Positions 26,931 to 36,400 of a stretch of DNA of 64,000 bases are shown piece after piece. Origin of the DNA: CBDDLD01 sp965250025 (GTDB lineage Bacteria > Bacteroidota > Bacteroidia > Flavobacteriales > Flavobacteriaceae); the NCBI GenBank assembly GCA_965250025.1, contig OZ252283.1, forward strand, positions 2,480,001 to 2,544,000, given 5' to 3'. Every line of letters begins with the position of its first letter. The first letter of the stretch is position 1. A model generated the notes under the pieces. It had not been told where the DNA came from, searched no databases, and worked only from the letters and a program-made list of their open reading frames with translations. Both the position numbers and the translations under genes were made by a program.

Positions 26931-28784
26931 TTACTCTTTCAAAATCGCCACGATCTCATCATTCCCTTTTTGCATGGCTATATCTAAAGGGGTTTTTCCT
27001 CTTTTATTTTTCTTATTGGGATCAGCTCCCAGTTCCAAAAGCAATGCAACCATAAATTTCTTATTATTTTCTACAGCATGATGCATTGGTGTAAATCCTG
27101 TATTATTTCCCCCATTAATATCAGCGCTATTAGCAACTAACAACTTTACAATGTCGTCATGTCCATAATATGCTGCCCAATTCAACGGCTTTCTCCCAGA
27201 ACTATTTTTACGTGTATCTAATGCATTTACATCAGCATTTTCATTTATGGCTTTTTTCACTTTATCGATATCACCTGATTTACAGGCGTCCCATAAATCT
27301 TCTTGTGCTTGGGGGACTATTTCAGGGAATTTTACAGGGGGTAATGTAATCTTATCCGGAAATTCAAAGCTTTCGCCTTTGATAAAGCTAGCAATCAGTT
27401 TTGGAAAATCGGGTATCAATTTATAACATTCGTATAAGACGTTATGAGTGCCTTGCTCTACTTCTATTAAATGTCCCTTTTTGAGTGATGGTAATATGTC
27501 ATACGCATTTTCGATAGGTGTAGACATATCCCAGTTGCCATGTACTAATAAAACAGGTACATCTGCGATTACATTTTTACGGAATGAGGTTCCTAAATCT
27601 TCGACTTCCCATATTCCTTTTTGCATGGTATATCCAAAATTAATATCTCCTAGCAAATGTGTAGCAACATCATTTTCAATCTGTATTCGTCTTTGCTCAC
27701 TAATTCCCGATGAAAAATCCATAGCATATTTCATAGCGTTTGGTGCCGGTATTCGGTGCATCCCTATGGCTGCTTTTGCAGGAAATGTGAGATCACCATT
27801 ATACATTTCTAAAATTAAGTCTGACCATGCTGTTGGATCACTCCGTTTACCTGCCTTATATTTCACTACTTTTTGAACAGCCATCTTATTCACTGTGACA
27901 TCCAATGTCATATCTCCCTTGCTAAGCGTCACTATTTTTGATGCCTTGCTGATGTCGTTGATCACCTTTTCCATCGCCTTCATAAGCCCGCCTTCTGGTA
28001 TCTTATCTTTATAATAATCGGATGCTTCTATAGTTTTTGCAATACGCTCTAATGTATTTAAGGTATATGACGGGACGTCCCAAGTATGATCAGGGCCTTC
28101 TATACCATGAAATATTGCTCTATCAATAGTCTCGGGAAATTTCCGTAAGGTATGCAACCCTAAATGAGAGCCGTAACTTCCTCCAATTAGTATGATTTTT
28201 TCATATCCAAAGGCTTTTCTTAAATCATTTACATCTGATGCACTTTCATCAGTGTTATATGCCGACAGGTTAACACCTTGATCTTCCCAATAAGACTTAC
28301 ATTTGGATGCCCCTTTTCTTATTGCTATTTCCAGATTGGCTTCCGTGAGTTCTTCTTCTAAAGGAATCATTTGCCTGCCTTCACAACTAAGGTTTGGCTG
28401 AGAATTTCCAACACCTCTTTGGTCAAAAATGATGACATCAGTGAAATTACTGTAAAAGGTGTACGATTTAAAAAACTTTTTTTTATGTAAGGCATCCATA
28501 TATGAACTACCAGGCCCTCCTGCTAAAATAAAGATTGGAGGCATTACACTATTGGACTTAGATGGTATACGGTAATAAGCTATGGCAATCGTTCTGCCTC
28601 TATCTTTTACTCTACTCTCGGGAACATAAAATACCCCCGACTCTACCTCTAATACTTTACCATTTTCTGAAGTAATTTTTTTGGAAGTACTTTTCAATTC
28701 GTAGCGTTTTTCTATATCTTGAGCCAAAACGCTACCAGAAATTAATATACTCAACACTGTAAATGCTGTAAGGATTGTTTTCAT
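26931..28784 (-). CDS. Exported alpha/beta-hydrolase (aminopeptidase-like) fused to ankyrin repeats
   Basis: 617-aa protein with signal peptide MKTILTAFTVLSILISGSVLAQ. Residues ~40-500 form an alpha/beta-hydrolase of the proline iminopeptidase/TAP type: LAGGPGSSYMD oxyanion region, IIFDQRGVGNSQPNLSC, nucleophile motif GGSYG, acid in LLVHGNWDMSTP and histidine in GTHNVLYEC. Residues ~510-617 hold three to four ankyrin repeats (DLWDACKSGDIDKVKKAI; PLNWAAYYGHDDIVKLLV; TPMHHAVENNKKFMVALLL; TPLDIAMQKGNDEIVAIL). This fusion is uncommon; the ankyrin part may bind a partner or substrate. The longer frame to 28835 lacks a signal peptide at its start, so I prefer 28784. Confidence 0.85.
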   Translation of the reverse strand: MKTILTAFTVLSILISGSVLAQDIEKRYELKSTSKKITSENGKVLEVESGVFYVPESRVKDRGRTIAIAYYRIPSKSNSVMPPIFILAGGPGSSYMDALHKKKFFKSYTFYSNFTDVIIFDQRGVGNSQPNLSCEGRQMIPLEEELTEANLEIAIRKGASKCKSYWEDQGVNLSAYNTDESASDVNDLRKAFGYEKIILIGGSYGSHLGLHTLRKFPETIDRAIFHGIEGPDHTWDVPSYTLNTLERIAKTIEASDYYKDKIPEGGLMKAMEKVINDISKASKIVTLSKGDMTLDVTVNKMAVQKVVKYKAGKRSDPTAWSDLILEMYNGDLTFPAKAAIGMHRIPAPNAMKYAMDFSSGISEQRRIQIENDVATHLLGDINFGYTMQKGIWEVEDLGTSFRKNVIADVPVLLVHGNWDMSTPIENAYDILPSLKKGHLIEVEQGTHNVLYECYKLIPDFPKLIASFIKGESFEFPDKITLPPVKFPEIVPQAQEDLWDACKSGDIDKVKKAINENADVNALDTRKNSSGRKPLNWAAYYGHDDIVKLLVANSADINGGNNTGFTPMHHAVENNKKFMVALLLELGADPNKKNKRGKTPLDIAMQKGNDEIVAILKE

Positions 28785-28955
28785 TGTGTTCGTTTTTTGA
28801 TTTTTGTGTTGTTTTGGACGACAACTACAAAACACAGGTTACAGATTGTATTGTAAATTCATTTTAATCCTAGTATTTACAACCATAAACTTACCGATAA
28901 ACAAACAGAAACGACCTTTAAAAAAATGCAATGCTCTAACCTTTGATATAGTAAC

Positions 28956-28963
28956 TACTTTTG
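28956..28963 (+). promoter_or_regulatory. Putative promoter of a small RNA
   Basis: TACTTTTG, an exact TAnnTTTG match, with transcription expected from about 28969. No good -33 TTTG is found at the usual distance, so support is moderate. Confidence 0.4.
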
Positions 28964-28967
28964 GAGT

Positions 28968-29052
28968 AATCAATTCAATGCAGAGGATTAAATTGATTAA
29001 TAGCCAATTTATAAACACCCTAAGATAGTCATCAGTAGGGTGTTTTCTTTTG
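28968..29052 (+). ncRNA. Candidate small structured RNA (about 85 nt)
   Basis: Downstream of the -7 element lie two stem-loops and no convincing ORF: a perfect 8-bp stem AATCAATT/AATTGATT (28968-28975 with 28991-28998, loop 15), a short linker, and a 10-bp terminator hairpin ending in a T-rich tail at 29045-29051. The layout of promoter, structured body and terminator in an intergenic space is that of a small regulatory RNA. It matches no RNA family I recognise. The divergent hydrolase gene starts about 180 bases away. Confidence 0.4.
29013..29052 (+). terminator. Terminator hairpin in the intergenic region
   Basis: Stem AAACACCCTA (29013-29022) with TAGGGTGTTT (29036-29045), loop 13, followed by TCTTTTG on the plus strand. 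No protein gene lies directly upstream on this strand. Confidence 0.6.
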
Positions 29053-29102
29053 CTGATGATACATCCTATAAAACCTATAACCTGCCAATAAACCAGTAGA
29101 AT

Positions 29103-29188
29103 TGTCCTATAAGAGAACGCTTCATTTTAGTTGGTGTACCACTCCATACTTTAGCATCCACTAACCAACCATTTATCTTATAAGGACA
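29103..29188. repeat. Long inverted repeat (86 bp) upstream of the small membrane peptide gene
   Basis: Outer arms TGTCCTATAAGA (29103-29114) and TCTTATAAGGACA (29176-29188) pair with one bulged base. Inside them TTAGTTGGTG and CACTAACCAACC add partial pairing. It could be an RNA fold in the leader of the peptide gene at 29225, or a remnant of a small mobile element. Confidence 0.4.
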
Positions 29189-29224
29189 CTATTAAAGAGA
29201 AGTCTGCAACCATATATTAAAAGG

Positions 29225-29374
29225 ATGGACAAACTAAATCTAATCATGAAACGATTTTTGTTTTTTTTATATAAACGGTTCTTCCCTATTACCCCAGTTG
29301 AATATGTACTCTTTGGTATTTTCTGTATCTCTTTAGCATTACTGATAATTCTAATTACTTCTGGAACAAGCTAA
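29225..29374 (+). CDS. 49-aa single-pass membrane peptide
   Basis: A small ORF beginning MDKLNLIMKRFLFFLYKRFF and ending in LITSGTS. It has a basic N-terminus and one strongly hydrophobic helix at about residues 27-45 (VLFGIFCISLALLIILI). Support for its being real comes from a second, decayed copy at 33111-33263 that keeps the same reading frame, protein sequence and stop position apart from two internal stop codons. An AAAAGG precedes the ATG. The function is unknown; the position in both copies is just before an adhesin/LytTR/sensor-kinase module. Confidence 0.6.
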   Translation: MDKLNLIMKRFLFFLYKRFFPITPVEYVLFGIFCISLALLIILITSGTS

Positions 29375-29380
29375 ATATGC

Positions 29381-29510
29381 TTTATAAATCTTACTGAAGT
29401 TAATTAAGGCTATTTACTGATGACACACCGACTTTAAATAATGGTGAGCATGTCCCTGTTGCTCGTAGAATATAGCCTGAATTGCTTCGTTTATTTAACA
29501 AAATAAATAC
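29381..29510 (+). pseudogene. Remnant of a LytTR response regulator C-terminus
   Basis: Translating from about 29421 gives FTDDTPTLNNGEHVPVARRI, a stop (TAG), then PELLRLFNKINT. This is plainly related to the last ~35 residues of the intact LytTR regulator ending at 47904 (FTDGTLVLNNGEHVPVARRR ...). Upstream bases 29385-29420 also align with that gene but are out of frame. There is no start, receiver domain or full LytTR domain. It faces the sensor kinase gene ending at 29540 exactly as the intact regulator faces the kinase ending at 47922, so it is the dead partner of a duplicated pair. Confidence 0.75.
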
Positions 29511-29539
29511 TATTTCGTAGCTTCCTGCTACTATCGTTA

Positions 29540-32500
29540 TTACAGATAGGGTATTTTTAAAGTGACACGTGTTCCCGATCGCGTTTCATTGGTAATATCC
29601 TCGACCAATAACTCGTACTTGGAAACACTACTCTTTTGTGTTTTATTCAACAGATCAAAACGTTCATTTACAATTTGCGTGGCATAAGATTGATGAGATT
29701 TAATTCTGTTTTTCTTCTTCCTTAAGGACGCATTAATACCTATACCATTGTCTTCTATAATTACTTCTATTTGTTGACTCAGTATATTTTTCCTGATCTT
29801 TAAATGTATTTCCTTATCCATATTACTTTTTTGAAACCCATGTATTACAGCATTTTCTACAATAGGCTGCAAGACCATTGATGGTAACTTAATATAATGC
29901 TGATCTACGGACTCCTCAAGTTGCACTTTTAACACTATGTTATCATTATTACCATAATTGATAAGGTCTACATAACTGCTTATGTACTCAATCTCTTTTG
30001 AAAGGAAAATATTTTCGCGTCTGCCAATATCTAATGTATGCCTTAAAAATTCAGAGAATGACACAATATATTCCTCTACTTCATCTGAGCTACCATTCAT
30101 GGCTTTTTTACGCATACCATTGAGCGTATTAAATATAAAATGTGGATTCATTTGCGTCCGCAATGCTTTTTGCTCTAATTCCATAAGCATTAAATCCATT
30201 TTATACTTCTTTTTTTGTTTTAAGATGTAATTAAACACGATGATTGTAATAATCCCCGATATCAATACGATTAGAGCTATAATGAACCAGGTACGCTTAT
30301 ACAATACTTGTGGTACATGGATTTTGTATGACAATTCATTGATCGACGACACACCCTTTGAGTTTAACCCCTTAATTTTTAAGGTATAATCTCCTGGAGG
30401 TATGGATAGTCGCTTGAACGTATTTTGACTTCCCAGATTCACCCATTCTTCCGTCAAACCTTCTACTTTATAGGCATATCGGTTATTTTCTATATTAAAA
30501 AAATCATTCACAGAAAAGTCCATGGATAACGAACTGTTTTTTGTTGGCAACTTAAAAGACTGCTCTTTATCTAAGCCACTAATGATTACCGTATCCTTGT
30601 TACGTTGAGTATCAAAGTATTCCACTTTTATAGGTAAGATTTTTATATCTTTAGGTGTATTATCGACTATGGTATCAAATGCTACTATGCCATTAACACC
30701 TCCAAAATATAAGGTTCCATCACTAGCTGTATGATAGGAGTTTTGATTGAACTCATTGTCTGGTAAACCATCATGTTTAAAATAAGAAAACACCCGTTGC
30801 GTTGCGTTCTCGTATTTATACAAACCGTTATAAGTGCTAAACCATATATTTCCTAATGCGTCTTCCTGGATACCAACCACATTTTCATCCAGAAGTCCAT
30901 CATCTTTGTTAAGACTTTCTATGATAATACCATCCATATTAAGACATACAATGCCTTTATCTGTACCTACCCATAACCTCTCATTACTATCAATACATGT
31001 AGTATAGACTCTATTACTTGGTAATTTTGAATCACTATTAGTGTTGCTTGCAATATTGGTTACCTTCTTAGTTTTCAAGTCTTGGATAAATAAACCATTA
31101 GCATCTGTACTTATATACAACCGATCTTGATGATAATCTATGTTCCTGACAAACTTTGCCGAATCGGATAAAATTGGGAATAACTTATAAGGCACAAATT
31201 CATCGTTCTTATTATTATACAACATCAAACCAGAATCAGTTCCTATTATAAATAATGAATCTTTAAAACGCTTTATATCATAAAATATAATATCTCTATA
31301 ATCTTTATGCTGAGTAAAATATTTTGTGTCGATAATTTTCTGGTTCTTAATATCTACTTTTACCATTGTTTTTTCTCCAGCACAAATAATGATACTATCA
31401 TTAACTCTTGATTGTACTCTTAGATAGGACAATCCTGGAAAGGCATTAAAAACCTCAAAACTAGCACCATAAGCTTTTCTAGATATTTTAAATATCCCTT
31501 CATAACTGGCGATATAAATTTCATTAGCATTAACTTCAAGAAAATCTCGTGTACTAATGTTAACCTTCTGATTATTCATTTTGTAGCCATGAAGCTCTTT
31601 GCTAAAACCTCTATTTTTGAATTTAATCTTATATATTTTATCAAAATTACTTACATGAATAACCCCATCCTTATTAATTCTAATATCATCAGTTAGATAA
31701 TCAAATTGAATGCCTTCAACACTGTTTATGTAATATTGTCCCTGTTGATTCGCCAATCTAAAAAACTGCAGTCTTCTATCATAAACTAACATAAAATCAA
31801 TACTTTCTTTTAACTCAGGGGTTTTAGTTCTGGAAATTGGTAACATTCCAAATTTAATTTCCATAAGTTGCAGGTCTAATGTTTTGAGAAGCGTGACTTT
31901 GAATTTTTCATCCTGAAAAGTATAATGACCTTCATAGTCCTTTGGAAAGATTTCACCATTTTTAGAAGCTATTATACTATAACCATTATTGGGCACCCAT
32001 TTAGGACTAATTAATGGTTTAGTTATGCTATCATTAATGAAGAAATGAAACTTGTTCCGCTGTAAGATTATACTATTACAACCATATATGCTGTTAATTT
32101 TCAAATTACTATGCCTGTATTCTTTAGGCACTTCAGTAACACTAAATACCTTGGTTCTATCTTCCGTATCTACTTTCAACACCTTAGTTAGTGCAATTGT
32201 CATCCAAATGCTTCCTTCACAATCTTCTACTATGGATGAAGTAGCCCCCTCCATATTATCAAAAACATCCCAATCTAACTTTTGGAATTTTTCCTTAGAT
32301 GCATCAGACCTAAAAACATCATTATCAGTAATTACCCAAAATCTGTTTTTACTATCCATAAAAACCCGCCTAACTCTTTTTACCAGTACCGGTTTTTCAC
32401 CATCCATAAATGGGTAAAAAATATTAGCCGTTTCAAACTCTTTTACCATGCCATTAGCAACACTATACCAAAGCACACCATTCTCATCAAATACCATTTT

Positions 32501-32626
32501 GTTGCTAACAGTATGTGATGTTCCATTATTATTAACAGTGAAGTTCTTTATTTGGTAATCTTGAGCTGTTGAAGATATTACAATACCTAAAGAGAGGAAT
32601 ATTATTAAAAGCATGTCTTTTTTCAT
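29540..32626 (-). CDS. Two-component sensor kinase, propeller/Y_Y_Y/LytS type (paralogue 1)
   Basis: 1,028-aa membrane sensor. A signal peptide (MKKDMLLIIFLSLGIVISSTAQ) leads a periplasmic beta-propeller of two-component-regulator repeats (for example NRVYTTCIDSNERLWVGTDKGI and GIQEDALGNIWFSTYNGLYKY), then a Y_Y_Y domain (ENNRYAYKVEGLTEEWVNLG), one transmembrane helix at about 765-787, and a cytoplasmic LytS-like His kinase domain: H829 in NPHFIFN, N-box LQPIVENAVIHGF and G-box EDNGIGI. It has no receiver or DNA-binding domain, so it needs a separate response regulator. Its closest relatives here are the kinases at 47922 and 51067. The adjacent regulator is only a remnant, so it may signal through the intact one at 47164. 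Confidence 0.88.
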   Translation of the reverse strand: MKKDMLLIIFLSLGIVISSTAQDYQIKNFTVNNNGTSHTVSNKMVFDENGVLWYSVANGMVKEFETANIFYPFMDGEKPVLVKRVRRVFMDSKNRFWVITDNDVFRSDASKEKFQKLDWDVFDNMEGATSSIVEDCEGSIWMTIALTKVLKVDTEDRTKVFSVTEVPKEYRHSNLKINSIYGCNSIILQRNKFHFFINDSITKPLISPKWVPNNGYSIIASKNGEIFPKDYEGHYTFQDEKFKVTLLKTLDLQLMEIKFGMLPISRTKTPELKESIDFMLVYDRRLQFFRLANQQGQYYINSVEGIQFDYLTDDIRINKDGVIHVSNFDKIYKIKFKNRGFSKELHGYKMNNQKVNISTRDFLEVNANEIYIASYEGIFKISRKAYGASFEVFNAFPGLSYLRVQSRVNDSIIICAGEKTMVKVDIKNQKIIDTKYFTQHKDYRDIIFYDIKRFKDSLFIIGTDSGLMLYNNKNDEFVPYKLFPILSDSAKFVRNIDYHQDRLYISTDANGLFIQDLKTKKVTNIASNTNSDSKLPSNRVYTTCIDSNERLWVGTDKGIVCLNMDGIIIESLNKDDGLLDENVVGIQEDALGNIWFSTYNGLYKYENATQRVFSYFKHDGLPDNEFNQNSYHTASDGTLYFGGVNGIVAFDTIVDNTPKDIKILPIKVEYFDTQRNKDTVIISGLDKEQSFKLPTKNSSLSMDFSVNDFFNIENNRYAYKVEGLTEEWVNLGSQNTFKRLSIPPGDYTLKIKGLNSKGVSSINELSYKIHVPQVLYKRTWFIIALIVLISGIITIIVFNYILKQKKKYKMDLMLMELEQKALRTQMNPHFIFNTLNGMRKKAMNGSSDEVEEYIVSFSEFLRHTLDIGRRENIFLSKEIEYISSYVDLINYGNNDNIVLKVQLEESVDQHYIKLPSMVLQPIVENAVIHGFQKSNMDKEIHLKIRKNILSQQIEVIIEDNGIGINASLRKKKNRIKSHQSYATQIVNERFDLLNKTQKSSVSKYELLVEDITNETRSGTRVTLKIPYL

Positions 32627-33110
32627 CTTCTATTCTCGCTAAAAAGGTTAATTATATTGAAAGTTTAGTTCTATATATACGGAAATAATCTGTGTTTCGG
32701 ATTAATACACGTAATCATTCAACTATAATAATTAGTAATTGATCCTATTAATAACCATTCATTTTTCGACTTCAAAATTTATAATAGTCTAAAAACAAAC
32801 CAAATAAAGAAAAAATTCTATTAAACATAAACGCTCTTATTTACACTTATTATTTCATGATTTCTATGTACATTTTATAAAATAACAGTGTATGTCTTAA
32901 TATTTATAAAGTTAACTACCCATGCATCTGCTTTTTAAGCTACACTTATTTAATAACCTGATTACTCTACTAATGTCTAATTCCAAACCCCAATTTTTGT
33001 AATTCTTTTAATAGATCTTGATTTATCACCAGCATCTTCATATTTAGTGACTGCTAATCAGTTATTGTCATCACTAAAAACGATACCCTTCATATACAAC
33101 ACAAAAACTA
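32627..33110. other. Intergenic stretch, AT-rich, no gene seen
   Basis: About 480 bases upstream of the paralogue 1 kinase. I see no ORF with coding character, no strong TAnnTTTG directed at the kinase and no terminator. A 12-bp self-complementary ATTTTATAAAAT near 32872-32883 and a TAGTGA ... TCACTA pair near 33045-33076 are the only structures noted. Confidence 0.5.
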
Positions 33111-33263
33111 ATGCGCAAACTTGATCCCATAGTCAATCGATTTTTGTTTTTTATGTAGGCGATTCTACCCCATTACATTCGCTGAGTGGAGTATGTTCTT
33201 TTTGCTATTTTTTGTGTCTCTTTTGTATTATTGATTGTTTTAATTACTTCCGGTACAAGCTAA
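33111..33263 (+). pseudogene. Decayed copy of the 49-aa membrane peptide gene
   Basis: In frame from the ATG this reads MRKLDPIVNRFLFFM, stop, AILPHYIR, stop, then VEYVLFAIFCVSFVLLIVLI and TSGTS before the terminal TAA. It aligns along its whole length with the intact peptide at 29225-29374, with one extra codon and stop codons at positions 16 and 25. DNA similarity continues for a few bases past the stop. It lies 140 bases before the giant adhesin gene. Confidence 0.7.
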
Positions 33264-33373
33264 GTATACTTTATAAATCCTCCCATAGTTTCCAAGCAAT
33301 TGCTTCAGGTACCGATAAATGAACAGAACCGACCGTTCAAGGTTTTGCACAAAATTTAGCATGCATCGCTTAA

Positions 33374-33381
33374 TAGATTTG
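33374..33381 (+). promoter_or_regulatory. Putative -7 element of the giant adhesin gene
   Basis: TAGATTTG, an exact TAnnTTTG match, ends 24 bases before the ATG at 33406. The nearest TTTG upstream (33344-33347) is 26 bases away, longer than usual. It supports 33406 over the in-frame ATG at 33319, which lies upstream of it. Confidence 0.4.
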
Positions 33382-33405
33382 AGTCTGTTTTTAACTCTTG
33401 CTATT

Positions 33406-36400
33406 ATGAAAACTACAACTACCCCATTTCGCATAAATAAAAGACTTAATGCGCTACTAATCATATTTTTAACACTGTTCAGTTCTATAACCGCACTATC
33501 GCAATGTGATCCAAACAATGTACAAGTATTTACATTTGATGGTCGCTGCCCTGCAAATGGTAGAATAGTAGCGATACTTCAAGGAGGCTCACCCTGTGTG
33601 GATCACTTTGCTGTTTTGACTACACCAGCAGGTGTTGAAATCACACTAAATGTTTTTGATAATGGAGTTGTTGCATTCAACGATTTAGCGCCTGGCGACT
33701 ACAACCTTCGTTTTATTAATAATGGCTCCACTGTTCAATACCAGAACAATCCCATTACGGTAACATCCACATACGTAGACATGGACATCAGTTTTAGTTC
33801 TACGGAGCCGTCATGCCCAAACGGTAATGATGGTACGCTTACAGCCAATATCAACAGTGGCGGAATAGGTCTTTTTATATATGAGGTTGTCTCATCATCT
33901 GGCACACAAACGTTCGGACCTACAGCTGCCCGCTCGCATACTTTTAATACTATGCCGGGAGGTGAACAAGTGACTTTAAATATTACTGACACAGCCTGTA
34001 ACGTCATTCAGACAGAAACCCCGGTTATTGAGAATAAATCCACAAGACCTTCCGATATACGATTTATTAATTTTTTTCGTGATTGTACAACAGATTGTGT
34101 AAGTTATAGGCCCATTTTTGAGTCAAGAGTTTATTCAGCTCAAGCGCTTGCCGAAGTTACAACCCCAGGTAATGCCACCATTAGCATCGATGGTGGAACA
34201 CCTATAAACTTAACAATAGCAAGTATTGGTGCGCCTCCCGTAATTTCCGATACCAGCCCAGCTATTATAAGTTTTACGCCTCCTTTAGGGCTGCTTAGCG
34301 GAGGTGATAATTATACAGTCTCTTTTAATGATGGATGTGATATTGTAACCCGATCTAGTACTGTATTACCTGTAGACGATGATAGGCTAGATATTACGGT
34401 AAACGCCATTCCTGATCCTACTAATTGCGCTGCTACATACTCTGTATCAGGTAATGCTGTTATTTTTGGTCCTGGTGGTTTTTCGGGAACTTATCACATG
34501 TTCTGTAATCCCTATACTGTAGATATAGAACAAGAAACTTTTCAGGGAAGTGGTGTTTTTACACCTATATCTTCTACTCCTAGAACTGTAAGTACTTTTA
34601 CATTGCCACTACCTGGTCCAGGAAGTTACAGGCTTATAGCTTCTGATGCTTGTCATAGCGTAGTTAGGGAATTTAATACACCACCTGTAGACAATCCATT
34701 AAATGATATATCACTCAGCAATACTTTCTCAGTATTGCAGGGAACTGCAGCTATACGTATAGCATACAATCGTGTTGCCCAGAGTACTAATTTAAGATAT
34801 ACCATAGTTGCAAACCCTCCAGTTAGTAGCATAACCATAAACCCAACACACCCTTTTACACTAGCAGGGTCTTATACTGTTAATTTTCCTGTCGTTATAA
34901 ATAATGTAAACCAATCACGTCTGAATGTTGGTGATCTTCCACCTGGAAATTATACACTAATAGCTGAAGATAATTGTAATAGACGTGAAATTCCGTTTAC
35001 AACAGGCAGAACAACCGAATATAATCCGGTAATAACTCCAACTGGCGGATGTATAAGCTCGGGAAGCATTGCATACAATATGAATACAACCAATGTAAGT
35101 ACTTTAGCTGCTAATGTACAATTATATGAAGATAATGGCTTTGGTGGATTGGGAGCTCTGGTACAAGACGATATTCCTCCTAATACATTTTCAGGAACTT
35201 TTAATAACCTCTCTCAAGGCGATTATATACTTCGGTTTTCCGGAGCAAGGTTTTCAGCGACTAATCTTAATCAAAATTTCTCTGTAGTAACATTAAATGG
35301 TGATGATAGAGAATATTTCGTTCCGGTAAGTGTAAATGAGACCGAAATTGTCACAGGGGTAACCACAGGCGGGTTTTGTGATGCTAACAATCCCTCTTCC
35401 GGATTTGTATTTTCTGAAGTCACCAGCAGTTCCCCTACATATCCCTTAACGTTTGAATTGTTTCAAATGGCAAACCCTAGTACACCCGTAGATACCTTCA
35501 CCATAAATGATGCCTCAGGAGGTCTGACACACCTGTTTGAAAATGTGGTACAAGGCGATTATTTTGTAAGAATATCCACAGCTTGTGGAAGTGTCGATCT
35601 GAATACGGAATTGACACCACCAGTATTTAACCCTGTAATTACGGCAACCCCCGATACCATATGTTTTCCGGGTGAAAACATACAGTTATCCATTAACCTC
35701 CCAAACAGCCTTTTCGATATTACCTGGGAAGATGACCAGGGCACTAATTTAGGCAGTGGTAATGCGGTTACTGTATTTATAAGCTCCACCACAACATATA
35801 CCGCTAATTATGCCATAAGGTCTACCTTCTGCCCGGGTGCTCAAGTCAATTCAGCATCATTAACCGTAAACGTCACCGACATAGAAGGTTTAGAATCTAC
35901 ATCTAATCATATGGATGTCAGTTGTAACGGTGGTAATGATGGCGCATTTACCATCATAGCTAGTAATGGCGCAGCACCTTATAACTTTAGTCTGGATAAT
36001 ATAACATTTTCTAATACTACAGGAACGTTTTCCGGGCTTACCGCAGGGTCATACACCGTTTATATAAGAGATGTAAATGGTTGTGAAGACCCTACGCCTA
36101 TCACAGTGACCATTACCGAACCGGATGTCATTTCATTGATCAATCCGCCTATCATTAGTCCTATTCTATGTAATGGGGATACCACTACGGTGGAATTTGC
36201 TGCCACCGGTGGTACAGCACCATACAGTTATACCTTTAACGGAGAGACTAATAACACTGGGGTCTTTAATGGGGTGTCCGCTGGAGCTGGATTGGCTTAT
36301 TCAATCACCGATGCCAATACCTGTACGCCAGTAACCGGGACTTTAAATATTATCCAACCAGACGCCATAACTTTAACGGGACCACCAGTCGTAGATCCAA

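Noticed and set aside
28804..29028. 74-codon plus-strand ORF
   Set aside because: Its stop lies inside a terminator hairpin, it overlaps the start of the divergent hydrolase gene, and its amino acid make-up looks random.
29103..29188. Insertion sequence ends
   Set aside because: The arms are only 86 bases apart with no transposase and no target duplication that I can see, so I list it only as an inverted repeat.
33319..33405. Upstream ATG as start of the giant adhesin
   Set aside because: It precedes the -7 element and puts 29 charged residues before a good signal peptide.
33240..33518. Minus-strand 92-codon ORF
   Set aside because: It is antisense to the decayed peptide gene and the adhesin signal peptide and shows no coding character.
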